Shown here: piece by piece, positions 47,610 through 56,209 of the stretch
Layout of the letters: every line of letters begins with the position of its first letter
How positions within the stretch are numbered: the stretch's first letter is position 1
NCBI GenBank assembly: GCA_002346545.1
Contig: DEAA01000027.1
Location: forward strand, 1 to 64,000
DNA length: 64,000 bases
Direction of reading: 5' to 3'
DNA from: Acidobacteria bacterium UBA2994
GTDB taxonomy: Bacteria > Acidobacteriota > Vicinamibacteria > Vicinamibacterales > UBA8438
Notes under the pieces: model-generated
What the model was told of the DNA's origin: nothing
Database searches by the model: none
What the model saw: only the letters and a program-made list of their open reading frames with translations
Translations under genes and position numbers: made by a program

Positions 47610-49613
47610 ATGTCCTCCTCCGACGACCGTTTCTCGCTTGTCACCGACTTCGAGCTGCGTGGTGATCAGCCGCGCGCCGTCAAGGAGCTGACCGATGGCC
47701 TCGAACGTGGTGATCCACACCAGGTCTTGCTGGGGGTGACCGGTTCGGGGAAGACATTCACCATGGCGCAGGTCGTCGCACGATTGAACCGGCCCACTCT
47801 GGTGATGGTCCACAACAAGACACTGGCCGCCCAGCTCTTCCTCGAGTTCAAACGGTTCTTCCCAGACAATGCGGTCGAGTACTTCGTCAGCTACTACGAC
47901 TACTACCAACCGGAGGCCTACGTCCCGACGACCGACTCATATATCGAGAAGGAAGCTACCATCAACGACGAGATCGATCGGATGCGGCTGTCGGCCACGC
48001 GCTCGCTCTTCGAGCGACGTGATGTGCTGATCGTGGCGAGCGTTTCTTGCATCTACGGTCTCGGATCACCAGAGGCCTATTACGGCATGATGTTGCCACT
48101 CGAGCGAGGTCAACGCCTCGAGCGGGAATGGGTGCTGCGGAAGCTGGTTGAGATTCAGTACGAGCGGAATGACCACGACTTCGCCCGTGGCACGTTCAGG
48201 GTGCGTGGCGATGTTGTTGAGGTTTTCCCTTCCTACGAGAACGCGGCGCTACGGATCGGGCTGTTTGGCGACGAGGTCGACGAGCTGGTCACCTTCGATC
48301 CCCTCACCGGGCATACCCTCAGACATCACGACAAGGTCGCCGTGTATCCGAAGTCGCACTTTGTCACGCCCCGCGAGCGTACGCTACAGGCGGCCGAGTC
48401 GATTAAGGCCGAGCTGGAGGAACGACGGGGGCAGCTCGAGTCTTTAGGGAAAGTGCTTGAGGCCCAACGGCTCCATCAGCGGACCATGTTCGACATCGAG
48501 ATGATGCGCGAGATCGGCTACTGTCACGGCGTCGAGAACTACGCGCGCCACCTTTCTGGGCGAGCCGAGGGCGAACCGCCGCCCACGCTCCTGGACTACC
48601 TGCCGCCCGACGCGCTGACCATCGTTGACGAGAGCCACCAGACTGTGCCGCAGGTTCGTGGCATGTATCACGGCGACCGGTCTCGGAAGGAAGTGCTCGT
48701 CGAGTTCGGGTTCCGCCTGCCGTCGGCGCTTGACAACCGTCCGCTGAATTTCGCCGAATGGGAGAGTCGGGTGGGGCAGGTGGTCTGTGTCTCGGCCACT
48801 CCAGGGCCCTACGAGCTCGATCGGAGCCATGGCGTCGTGGTCGAGCAGATCATTCGACCGACAGGCCTCGTCGACCCAGAGGTTGACGTCAGACCGGTCA
48901 AAGGGCAGGTCGACGATCTCCTGCACCAGATTCGCGAGCGCGCCAAATGCGGGGAGCGGGTGTTGGTGACCACCCTGACCAAGCGGATGGCCGAGGACCT
49001 GACGCAGTTCTATCAGGAGCTCGGAGTCCGGGTACGCTACCTGCATTCGGAGGTCGAGACGCTGGAGCGGGTCCAGATCCTGCGCGATCTGCGACGTGGT
49101 TCGTTCGACGTTTTGGTGGGGATCAATTTGCTCCGAGAAGGCCTCGACCTCCCGGAGGTTTCGCTCGTGGCCATTCTGGATGCTGACAAAGAGGGTTTTC
49201 TACGTTCTTCGGGGGCGTTGATTCAGACCGCGGGTCGAGCCGCTCGCAATGTCAAGGGGCAGGTGATCATGTATGCGGACGTGGTGACAAACTCGATGAA
49301 GGCCGCGCTGGATGAGATGACGCGCCGGCGGACTCTACAAGAAGCGTTCAACACCGAGAACGGCATCACGCCTGCGTCGATCGTCAAGGAGATCGACGAC
49401 GTGCTGTTGAGCGTCTACGAGCAGGACTATGTCACGGTACCGGTGGCGAAGGAGCGAGCCGAAGAGTTCGGCAGCCGGGCCGAGCTAGACGAGCATCTAA
49501 GCCAGCTCGACGCCGAGATGCGGGAGGCGGCTGCGAACCTCGAGTTCGAGCGAGCGGCGGCGTTGCGGGACAAGATTGCGACGTTGAAGAGTCCGGGTCA
49601 AGCGTTCACGTGA
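47610..49613 (+). CDS. uvrB: UvrB, nucleotide excision repair helicase-like subunit
   Basis: A 667-residue damage-verifying subunit of UvrABC. It begins [20 protein letters not shown], with Walker [18 protein letters not shown], the beta-hairpin [24 protein letters not shown] box [11 protein letters not shown] and motif [13 protein letters not shown]. The C-terminal UvrB/UvrC motif is [20 protein letters not shown]. The ATG at 47610 gives the standard length; a GTG at 47553 overlapping the previous stop would add 19 residues. Excinuclease partners uvrA and uvrC are outside the window. Confidence 0.96.
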   Translation: MSSSDDRFSLVTDFELRGDQPRAVKELTDGLERGDPHQVLLGVTGSGKTFTMAQVVARLNRPTLVMVHNKTLAAQLFLEFKRFFPDNAVEYFVSYYDYYQPEAYVPTTDSYIEKEATINDEIDRMRLSATRSLFERRDVLIVASVSCIYGLGSPEAYYGMMLPLERGQRLEREWVLRKLVEIQYERNDHDFARGTFRVRGDVVEVFPSYENAALRIGLFGDEVDELVTFDPLTGHTLRHHDKVAVYPKSHFVTPRERTLQAAESIKAELEERRGQLESLGKVLEAQRLHQRTMFDIEMMREIGYCHGVENYARHLSGRAEGEPPPTLLDYLPPDALTIVDESHQTVPQVRGMYHGDRSRKEVLVEFGFRLPSALDNRPLNFAEWESRVGQVVCVSATPGPYELDRSHGVVVEQIIRPTGLVDPEVDVRPVKGQVDDLLHQIRERAKCGERVLVTTLTKRMAEDLTQFYQELGVRVRYLHSEVETLERVQILRDLRRGSFDVLVGINLLREGLDLPEVSLVAILDADKEGFLRSSGALIQTAGRAARNVKGQVIMYADVVTNSMKAALDEMTRRRTLQEAFNTENGITPASIVKEIDDVLLSVYEQDYVTVPVAKERAEEFGSRAELDEHLSQLDAEMREAAANLEFERAAALRDKIATLKSPGQAFT

Positions 49614-49690
49614 CGCCGTTCGTCCGTGCCGGGAAGCCTGGCTCGAATATGAGATGATTGGGACGAGAAGACCTAGCGAGGAGAACGAGC

Positions 49691-49987
49691 ATGGCACGAG
49701 AGGATGGACATGCGGGAGCGGTGTTGATGGCGTTCGTGCTGGGAGCCGTGAGCGGCGCCGCCGTGGCGCTGTTGTGGGCGCCCAGCGCTGGTGAGGAGAC
49801 TCGTCGGCGATTGAACGAGAAGGCGCAAGAGGGGCGGGAGAGGGCTTCGGACGCCGCGCGACGCGGGGGCGAGTTTGTGACCAGGCAACGAGAGAACCTG
49901 ACGTCGGCGATCGACCGCGGTCGCGAAGCCTATCAGCGGGCGCAGACCAAGCAGGACGCTTCGGACGCGTCCGAGGCGCCGGCGTGA
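49691..49987 (+). CDS. YtxH domain protein
   Basis: A 98-residue membrane protein: one N-terminal transmembrane helix (LMAFVLGAVSGAAVALLWAP) followed by SAGEETRRRLNEKAQEGRER and a long charged helix, the YtxH pattern. Family members are stress- or envelope-associated and of unknown mechanism. The ATG at 49691 is preceded by GAGGAGAACG. The last 4 bases overlap the next gene, so the two proteins are co-produced. Confidence 0.8.
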   Translation: MAREDGHAGAVLMAFVLGAVSGAAVALLWAPSAGEETRRRLNEKAQEGRERASDAARRGGEFVTRQRENLTSAIDRGREAYQRAQTKQDASDASEAPA

Positions 49988-50448
49988 GCGACTTTTCGAC
50001 CCTGGCCCTAATTGTCATCGCGGTCTCCACCGCGCTGATGGCGTTTATCCAGATCGGGGTCCTGATCTTCGGCGCCGTCCTGGCGCGGCGGGTGAATCGA
50101 CTTGCCGATCGGGTGGAACGGGAGATCGACCCGTTTATGGCCAAGGTGCACGAAATGGGCGACCAGGCGTCGCACGCTGCCAAGTTGGCGTCGGCCCAGT
50201 TCGAGCGAGCGGATCAGTTAACCTCGCGCCTATCGCAGCAGGCTGAAGAGACCCTCGACGCGGCGCAGCAGGTCATCATCACGCCCGTGCGTGAGGCGTT
50301 TGCGCTCATCGATGGCATCCGCGCCGCCCTTGCCAGACGAAACGAGCCGTCGGCCGAGCCGCCAACCCGTTCGCCAACCCAGGCGCCGGACCCACCCGCG
50401 GCACCCAAGCCCAGCCGAGACAAGGACGAGTCGCTGTTCGTCGGGTAG
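49984..50448 (+). CDS. DUF948-like membrane protein
   Basis: A 154-residue protein with one N-terminal transmembrane helix (LALIVIAVSTALMAFIQIGV) followed by about 90 residues of predicted coiled coil and a Pro-rich tail (PPTRSPTQAPDPPAAP). It resembles DUF948 proteins, which are often paired with YtxH proteins as here. Start is a GTG overlapping the ytxH-like gene. The role is unknown. Confidence 0.65.
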   Translation: MSDFSTLALIVIAVSTALMAFIQIGVLIFGAVLARRVNRLADRVEREIDPFMAKVHEMGDQASHAAKLASAQFERADQLTSRLSQQAEETLDAAQQVIITPVREAFALIDGIRAALARRNEPSAEPPTRSPTQAPDPPAAPKPSRDKDESLFVG

Positions 50449-50496
50449 GGCGGTCGTCTCCGGTTGAGGTAAACTGGCTTTCTAGTTGCTCGGCGT

Positions 50497-50571
50497 GGGC
50501 GCTTGGCTCAGTGGTAGAGCATCGCCTTCACACGGCGGGGGTCAGTGGTTCGAATCCACTAGCGCCCACCA
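50497..50571 (+). tRNA. tRNA-Val (anticodon CAC)
   Basis: A complete cloverleaf of 75 bases. The acceptor GGGCGCT pairs with AGCGCCC, followed by A and an encoded CCA. The D stem is GCTC/GAGC, the anticodon loop TTCACAC gives CAC (decoding GTG), and the T arm is AGTGG-TTCGAAT-CCACT. It lies in a 180-base gap between the DUF948-like gene and hpt. Confidence 0.96.
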
Positions 50572-50629
50572 TCTTCCTACTCCACCGTCCGAGCCCGGTT
50601 TCATCGACCCTCTGCTACCATCGCCATAG

Positions 50630-51166
50630 ATGATGGGCTCTCCCGGTCTGTCTGTGTTGTTGACGGCCAGCGAAATTGACCGGCGGATCGATGAGCTGGC
50701 CGTCGAGGTCAACCGTCACTATCCCCCTGGTCGAGACCCTCATTTGGTGGCGGTCCTAAAGGGGAGCGTGGTGTTTCTCGCCGACTTCATGAGAGCCCTG
50801 GGACGACCGCTCACCATGGACCTCATTACGCTGTCGAGCTATGACGCGGGGACCCGGTCAACGGGCGTGGTGAGGGTGCTCAAGGATCTCCAGGAGGATC
50901 CCGCCGGGCGGGACGTGCTGATTGTCGAGGACATCGTTGACAGCGGATGCACATTGGCGTGGCTGCGGTCCACGCTTAAGGGTCGGCGCCCACGGTCGCT
51001 CCGGTCGGTCGCGCTGCTCGACAAGCCGACCCGGCGGCAGACCGCGGTGGCTCTTGAGCATGTGGGCTTCACGATCGGGGACCGATTCGTCGTGGGGTAC
51101 GGGCTTGATTTGGATGAGCGCTACCGGGAGCTGCCGTACGTGGCCGTCCTCGACCAGGATACGTAG
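50630..51166 (+). CDS. hpt: Hypoxanthine phosphoribosyltransferase
   Basis: A 178-residue purine-salvage enzyme making IMP (and GMP) from the base and PRPP. The PRPP-binding motif VLIVEDIVDSGCTL lies near residue 96. LVAVLKGSVVFLADFMRAL and SSYDAGTRSTGVVRVLKDL are typical of type I PRTases, as is VGYGLDLDERYRELPYV at the C-terminus. ATG-ATG at 50630; TACCAT eight bases before the start could be a -10 box. Confidence 0.95.
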   Translation: MMGSPGLSVLLTASEIDRRIDELAVEVNRHYPPGRDPHLVAVLKGSVVFLADFMRALGRPLTMDLITLSSYDAGTRSTGVVRVLKDLQEDPAGRDVLIVEDIVDSGCTLAWLRSTLKGRRPRSLRSVALLDKPTRRQTAVALEHVGFTIGDRFVVGYGLDLDERYRELPYVAVLDQDT

Positions 51167-51441
51167 GGCGCTGTCGTTACGAACCATTCCCTGCCGGCGG
51201 GGTGTCTGAGAAACACGCGCATGCGAACTGGGACCGTCGGATAGGCATGGCGGGTGCTGCCTAGGCTCGTGGCCGGAGTGGGGCCGGCGCCAGGCTCCCG
51301 CGGCTGTCGGAGCACCGGACGTTCTGGTTCGGCCGGTTCGCACAGTTCTCCGAGACCGCGCTGTTTCAGTAGACGGCGCTCCATGCAGTCTGGTAGGGTG
51401 AATCGGTCTTTCGGCGGTCCTTACACTCAAGGAGTGGAGTA
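51167..51441. other. intergenic region upstream of the selenoprotein gene
   Basis: About 275 bases with no supportable gene. Short frames on both strands lack homology and ribosome-binding sites. One plus-strand stretch near 51310-51360 reads like the start of a degraded membrane transporter (FWFGRFAQ) broken by a TAG, which is too weak to call. The final part contains GGAG just before the ATG at 51442. Confidence 0.4.
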
Positions 51442-51975
51442 ATGAAGATGTTCGTCGCCCTCGGCGTCATGGTCTTCGTGGCCGTGGCTGCGGTAGGCGT
51501 CGGCGGAGCCCAGGCTCAGGGGCTCGAGGTTGGCGATATGGCGCCAGCCTTCAGTCTGCCAGGGTCTGACGGCAAAACCCACAGCCTGTCTGACTATTCG
51601 GGCACGGTGGTGGTGCTGGCCTGGTTCCCCAAGGCGTTTACCGGTGGTTGAACGGCTCAGTGCAAGTCGCTGCGTGAATCCAGCGACGAGTTGCAGGCCA
51701 TCGATATGGCTTATTTCATGATCAGTGTCGATGACCCTCAGACCAACAAGGAATTTGCCGAGTCGCTAGACTCCGATTTTCCTCTACTGAGTAATCCGAC
51801 CAAGGAAGTGGCTGAGGCCTATGGCGTGGTCACTGCCGAGCGCGCGTTCCCGTTCCGGTGGACGTTTATCATCGGCGGCGATGGCAAGATCCTGCGGATC
51901 GACAAAGAAGTGAACCCGTCGACCGCCGGCGGGGATCTCGTCGCCCACATGCAAGACCTCGGGCTGGCCAACTAG
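51442..51975 (+). CDS. Secreted peroxiredoxin-like selenoprotein (in-frame TGA read as Sec)
   Basis: Read through an internal TGA at 51649-51651, this encodes 177 residues. A signal peptide ([18 protein letters not shown], cleavage near AQA) is followed by an AhpC/TSA-type thioredoxin fold: [20 protein letters not shown], then [12 protein letters not shown] (residue 70), TAQCKSLRE. In Bcp-type peroxiredoxins this position is the peroxidatic cysteine (PKAFTPGC), so Sec is expected; Cys74 could be the resolving residue. Homology continues unbroken after the [23 protein letters not shown] and [21 protein letters not shown] stem-loop directly downstream of the TGA supports Sec insertion. Automatic callers would split this into two broken ORFs (51442-51651 and 51691-51975). 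The sel genes lie outside the window. Confidence 0.87.
51663..51693 (+). promoter_or_regulatory. putative bacterial SECIS element
   Basis: GTCGCTG (51666-51672) pairs perfectly with CAGCGAC (51681-51687) around the 8-base loop CGTGAATC. CAA (51663-51665) can pair with TTG (51691-51693) across a GAG bulge. The apical loop lies 22-29 bases after the TGA, within the range expected for bacterial SECIS elements, and contains a GU. Confidence 0.65.
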
Positions 51976-51999
51976 TCGTCGGCTGGCGCGCAAGAAAAT

Positions 52000-52039
52000 A
52001 AGGACCGACCTCCACGCGTAAGCGTGGGCGTCGGTCCTT
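52000..52039. terminator. bidirectional hairpin terminator between selenoprotein gene and tatA
   Basis: AAGGACCGAC pairs with GTCGGTCCTT; an inner CCACGC/GCGTGG stem closes a short GTAA loop, with a small mismatch between the stems. On the minus strand it is followed by TATTTTCTT, so it is a typical intrinsic terminator for tatA; it also closes the convergent selenoprotein gene. Confidence 0.8.
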
Positions 52040-52075
52040 GTCATGTACGGTGAACTGCGGCGGGCATGCCGCGGG

Positions 52076-52231
52076 TTATTCGTCCTTGTCGTCCTTGTTA
52101 CCCATTTCGTCCTTGAAGCCGCGGATCGCCTGACCCACTCCGCGGCCGAGGCCGGACAGACGGTTGGCGCCGAAGATGAGCAACAGAATCAACAGGATGA
52201 TGACCAGCTCGGGGAGACCTATCGGACCCAT
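52076..52231 (-). CDS. tatA: TatA-family twin-arginine translocase subunit
   Basis: A 51-residue protein, shorter than usual ORF cut-offs. MGPIGLPELVIILLILLLIF forms the short N-terminal transmembrane helix, followed by GANRLSGLGRGVGQAIRGFK, the hinge and amphipathic helix of TatA, and a charged tail rich in Lys/Asp. AAGGAGGA is seven bases before the ATG at 52231, an excellent ribosome-binding site. TatA oligomers form the pore for folded Tat substrates such as MsrP (10366). tatB/tatC are not adjacent. Confidence 0.93.
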   Translation of the reverse strand: MGPIGLPELVIILLILLLIFGANRLSGLGRGVGQAIRGFKDEMGNKDDKDE

Positions 52232-52914
52232 AGCGTCCTCCTTACGTTCCGCCTTCGAACCTAGTCCTCAAGGATACCACGCCGTATGGCGACGCCGGTT
52301 CAGCCACCCCTTGGTAGTGGCTTAATTTGTGCAGCTGAGAGTTCGTACTGTCCAGGCGCTTGCGCGAAGCACGGCAATGCCGAGATGGACTTCGCCCCCC
52401 ATCTACAACCCGTCAACGAGGCTGGTTCTGAGGTCGGTCCCCAGAACGACCGAAAAGGTGGTTCCAGTGAGCAGCGATCCGAATAGCCACAACCGTTCCA
52501 GAGCAGTGGTTCTAGCCCACATGGTGATTGTCCCTCCGCTGATTCGAGCCATTCGACGAGATCCGAGAGCTCCCACAGTCTCAGCCTAAGCCGGCGTTGT
52601 CTGCAGGGACGAGTGGATCTTCACGAAGACTGTAGTGCAGGAAGTGCAGCGTGCCGAGCGCGCGTGGATTTCCAGCTTCTTACTGAACGAATTGGTGAGC
52701 CGGATGCACCGCCGGTCTCGTAGTGCTGGACGATGCTGCCGGTCGTGGGGATGGTGTGTCGCGTGGGGCAGGCCGCCGGATATCCAGGCATGGTATCGCA
52801 CCCGTCTCGGCCTGGCGGCCTATCTCCTTAGGACCGATCTGCTGGGAGGAAGTGCCCACCAGGTTGTTTCCTTGTTGGCCAGGCTGACCCGAAATGTGAT
52901 ACACCGGGCAACCA
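52232..52914. other. 683-base stretch without recognisable gene
   Basis: Short frames exist on both strands but none has a good ribosome-binding site together with a recognisable domain. Base composition is slightly lower in GC and codon patterns are not gene-like. It must contain the tatA promoter (minus) and the SLC13 gene promoter (plus). A decayed gene is possible. Confidence 0.5.
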
Positions 52915-54447
52915 ATGTCTGCAGAACAGCCTCAACCGGGGAGCGGCGCGCCTTTGCCCGTCGCGTCCAAGACCCAGACCGAGATCGAATTTGACGAGAA
53001 ACGGCGCCGCATCGGGCTTGTGGTCGGTCCGCTGGTCTTCCTGCTCACGCTGGCCTGGCCGTTCGAGTTGCTGACGCCCGAAGGCCATCGGATGGCCGCC
53101 GTCATGGCGCTGGTGATCGTGTTCTGGATTACCGAGGCGTTGCCGCTCGCGGTCACGTCGCTGCTGGGTCCGGCGCTGGCCATCGTGTTGCAGGTGGCTC
53201 CAGCGGGCGAAGCGTTTAGGCCCTTCGCCAGTACTACTATTTTCCTGTTCATTGGCAGCTTTATCCTTGCGCACGCGTTGTTCGTGCACCGGGTCAATGA
53301 GAGGGTGGCCTTCGGCGTGCTCTCGCTCAAGATCGTCGGTGCCAGACCTGGGAGGATCCTCTTTGCCTACGGCGTGCTCGCGGCGGTGCTCTCGGCTTGG
53401 ATGAGCAACACGGCGACTGCGGCGATGCTCGTTCCGCTCGGGCTCTCGCTTATCCGTTTCATGGAGGCGGAAGCCGATATCCCGAAGAAGTACGGTACTG
53501 CGTTGATGCTGATGACTACCTATTGCTGTTCGCGGGGTGGCATGGCGACACCGGTAGGGACACCTCCCAATCTCATCGCAGTAGGGATGCTTGGCGAGCA
53601 ACTCGATTTCCGTATCACCTTCGTGCAGTGGATGCTGTTCTCGATGCCCATCGTGCTGGTGCTAATGGCCATCGTCTTCGTCTACCTGAACTGGGTGGGA
53701 AAGACAGGGGTCAGCGAGATTCCCGGTCTCGACAAGATCATCGCAAAACGTCGGGCGGCGCTCGGTCCCTGGCGCCGTGGCGAGATCAACGCGCTGATCG
53801 CGTTTAGCGTCACGGTGGTGTTGTGGGTAGGCCCAGGTATTATGGCGCTGATTCTGGGGCGCGAGCACCCGGTGGCAGCCTCGGTGCTGGCCAGTGTGCC
53901 GGAGGCGGTGGCAGCACTGATCGGCGTCGTGCTCCTCTTCCTCCTCCCCAACAGCAAGACCGAGCGGAGCACCATCACCTGGAAGCAGGCGGCCCAGATC
54001 GACTGGGGCACTATCCTGCTTTTCGGCGGAGGGCTGTCGCTTGGCGCCATGGCTGCGTCCTCCGGGTTGGCTCTGGTCGTAGCCGAGGGCATCACCGGGC
54101 TGGTGCCGACCGACGAGATGGTCACGTTGACCTTCGCGGCGGCGCTCTTCACGGTCATCCTGTCCGAGACCATGTCGAACACGGCGGCCACGAACATCGC
54201 CATCCCGATTGTCATATCGATCGCTATGGCGTCTGGCGTCAATCCGATCGTTCCGTCCGTGGCCGCCGCGCTCTCGGCTTCGGTGGCCGACGCGCTCCCG
54301 GTGTCGACACCGCCTAACGCCATCGTCTATGCCTCGGGGCGCGTGAAGATCACGGACATGATCCGCTACGGGGTGCTGATGGATCTCATCGCGGTCACGG
54401 TGGTGCCGGCGCTCGCGTTGTTGCTCGTGCCCTTCATCCTCGGGTGA
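52915..54447 (+). CDS. SLC13/DASS-family sodium:dicarboxylate-type transporter
   Basis: A 510-residue membrane protein with about 11-12 helices. The two DASS substrate/sodium motifs are present: WMSNTATAAMLVPLGL in the first half and ETMSNTAATNIAIPIV in the second. GMATPVGTPPNLIAVG and ALPVSTPPNAIVYASG are the matching re-entrant loop regions. VFWITEALPLAVTSLLGP is also characteristic. Family members import C4-dicarboxylates, citrate or sulfate with Na+; the size and motifs favour di/tricarboxylates. A soluble N-terminal ~30 residues precede the first helix. Confidence 0.92.
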   Translation: MSAEQPQPGSGAPLPVASKTQTEIEFDEKRRRIGLVVGPLVFLLTLAWPFELLTPEGHRMAAVMALVIVFWITEALPLAVTSLLGPALAIVLQVAPAGEAFRPFASTTIFLFIGSFILAHALFVHRVNERVAFGVLSLKIVGARPGRILFAYGVLAAVLSAWMSNTATAAMLVPLGLSLIRFMEAEADIPKKYGTALMLMTTYCCSRGGMATPVGTPPNLIAVGMLGEQLDFRITFVQWMLFSMPIVLVLMAIVFVYLNWVGKTGVSEIPGLDKIIAKRRAALGPWRRGEINALIAFSVTVVLWVGPGIMALILGREHPVAASVLASVPEAVAALIGVVLLFLLPNSKTERSTITWKQAAQIDWGTILLFGGGLSLGAMAASSGLALVVAEGITGLVPTDEMVTLTFAAALFTVILSETMSNTAATNIAIPIVISIAMASGVNPIVPSVAAALSASVADALPVSTPPNAIVYASGRVKITDMIRYGVLMDLIAVTVVPALALLLVPFILG

Positions 54448-54456
54448 TTACAAGCG

Positions 54457-54484
54457 AAAGGGACGGCCTGGCAGGTCGCCCTTT
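54457..54484 (+). terminator. probable terminator after the SLC13 gene
   Basis: AAAGGG-A-CG pairs with CG-CCCTTT around an 11-base loop that can form an inner CCT/AGG stem. It begins 10 bases after the stop codon. The T-tract is short (CTTTAT). Confidence 0.5.
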
Positions 54485-54664
54485 ATCGTCAGAGCAATCA
54501 GTAGTGGAGGCCGGTCTAGCGATGATGTAGCAATTGCTCGATCAGCAGTAAGTGTCCTCGGCACTCGCTGACACCTCCTATCACTCCGTCACCATCAGTG
54601 GTGGGGAGAGTTCTTTGTCCTGGCGCGCCTGCCTTGGTTGCGGGTGCGAGTGGCGCGTACTACA

Positions 54665-56209
54665 ATGCTTATGGGGGAGCTAGGCCTCCTCGAACGATGG
54701 GCGCTTTCTGTGGGTAGCCTCCTTCGCATTCCCTTTATCCGTACGCTGCACGAACGGCAGCTCTTGTTCCCGGTGGTGATCATTCTGATCGTCGCCGGCG
54801 TGCTGGTGCAGGGCGCGCTCGAGGCCGGTCGCGCGGTGGAGGCGGCTGACGCCGACGGCGTGCCGACGGCGGCGCCTGAGCCGCTGCCGCTTCCCCCAGA
54901 TCCTCCGCGTCGGCCCGATCTCGAAAAGACGCCGCTGACCTACTTCGACGACTACTGGGGCCAGCTGCGCGAGCGAGTGGAAGACCGCGTGGTGCTGGTG
55001 GGGCCCAATAGCGTACCGGCCGTGGTGGTGATGCCGGGCTTGGCTCTGACCACCGCGGCAGCCGGCGAAGCTGTGCTGGCCGAGCTCGATCGCGAGGCGC
55101 TGTTGCGTCCAGACGAGCGAGAGGGGGATGACGCAGAGGTTGGCGGTGGCGAAGTCGATGCTGAGTTGGCCGAAGCGACCGAGACTGACGACGCTGCCGT
55201 GGACGATCCGGATGGCAAGCCTGAGCCTATGGTTGAGGAACCTCCCGCACGTCCGCATGGGTTGGTGGCCGTCGACAGCGAGCAGGGATTGGCGCTCTTC
55301 GAAGTAGATATAGAGCGGGTGCCATCGTTCAGTCTGGTTCTGCCAGCGGCGGTGCCCTCGGGAGCCTACGTGGGTGCGGTGACCAGAGACCGCTCCGGTC
55401 GTTCGTCGATCACGCCCGGGCACCTGGTAGCGGCGCGCGGCGAGGACACGGGTGACGCCTCTCTCGAAGTATCGGTGCCGCTGTCGAGCACCGGCGCCTC
55501 GGCTGTCGTCGACTTGGATGGCGAACTGGTCGGCGTGGCACTGGGCGGTTCGGTGTTGGGCGAACGTACGCGGTTGCTGTCGTCGAGTGCCGTGCGCCGG
55601 TCCGTGGTCGAATTGCAGCGCGTAGATCGGTGTCGCGCCATCTCTGTTGCGGCGCTGTCGCCCGAGGTGATCGCGCTCCTCGACATCGAGCAGGGCTTGC
55701 TGGTGGAGCGGCTGCGAGCCGAGGCGTTTGTACCCGAACCGTCGCTGCGCCCGGGCGACATCATCCTGGAGTGGGACGGTGAGCCGGTCGAATCGGTCGA
55801 CGCGTTCAACGTCCGCTCGGACGCTATCGAGGCGGGCACCCTGACGCGCTATCGGGTCTTGCGCGGCCGCCGCCGACTGAGCGGCGGTACGGTCCTACCA
55901 GGCGTCGACTGCGCGCCGCCCGTCGAGCCGCCGGTGCGGCTGCTTGGACTGGGCGTGGCCCTGCGGTGGGATGTTGGCGCTGATGGTGTCGAGGGGTGGC
56001 GCGTGGTGGCCACTCGACCAGACGGCGCTGCCGCTGCCGCTGGTCTCGAACTGGGCGACCTGGTCTTGACGATCGACGGGCGAGCCACCGATGACGTGGA
56101 CTCGCGCGCCAGCTTCGAACGGCTCGAGCGACGTGTCGAGCCGGCCCTGCTTACTCTGCGACGGGTCGACCGCGTCCGTATCGTCGCGTTGTTGCCGGAC
56201 GCGCAATGA
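54665..56209 (+). CDS. Membrane-anchored HtrA-like protein with two PDZ domains and no evident catalytic triad
   Basis: A 514-residue protein. After a transmembrane anchor (LLFPVVIILIVAGVLVQGAL) and a Pro-rich linker there is a trypsin-fold-like region (VVLVGPNSVPAVVVMPGLAL, later LVAVDSEQGLALFEVD and STGASAVVDLDGELVGVALG). The places where HtrA proteases have His and GNSGGP read TTAAA and STGASA, so the triad is missing. An acidic low-complexity insert (residues ~150-195) interrupts it. Two PDZ domains follow: LVERLRAEAFVPEPSLRPGD with IILEWDGEPV, and RPDGAAAAAGLELGDLVLTI. It probably acts as a sensor or scaffold. ATG 54665 is chosen over an upstream TTG. Its stop overlaps the ClC gene by 4 bases. 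Confidence 0.65.
   Translation: MLMGELGLLERWALSVGSLLRIPFIRTLHERQLLFPVVIILIVAGVLVQGALEAGRAVEAADADGVPTAAPEPLPLPPDPPRRPDLEKTPLTYFDDYWGQLRERVEDRVVLVGPNSVPAVVVMPGLALTTAAAGEAVLAELDREALLRPDEREGDDAEVGGGEVDAELAEATETDDAAVDDPDGKPEPMVEEPPARPHGLVAVDSEQGLALFEVDIERVPSFSLVLPAAVPSGAYVGAVTRDRSGRSSITPGHLVAARGEDTGDASLEVSVPLSSTGASAVVDLDGELVGVALGGSVLGERTRLLSSSAVRRSVVELQRVDRCRAISVAALSPEVIALLDIEQGLLVERLRAEAFVPEPSLRPGDIILEWDGEPVESVDAFNVRSDAIEAGTLTRYRVLRGRRRLSGGTVLPGVDCAPPVEPPVRLLGLGVALRWDVGADGVEGWRVVATRPDGAAAAAGLELGDLVLTIDGRATDDVDSRASFERLERRVEPALLTLRRVDRVRIVALLPDAQ

Noticed and set aside
52403..52523. minus-strand short ORF with GGAGGG before an ATG at 52523
   Set aside because: A first reading suggested a 39-residue membrane-like peptide, but careful recounting showed a base had been dropped; the true frame gives a His/Arg-rich, unconvincing peptide.
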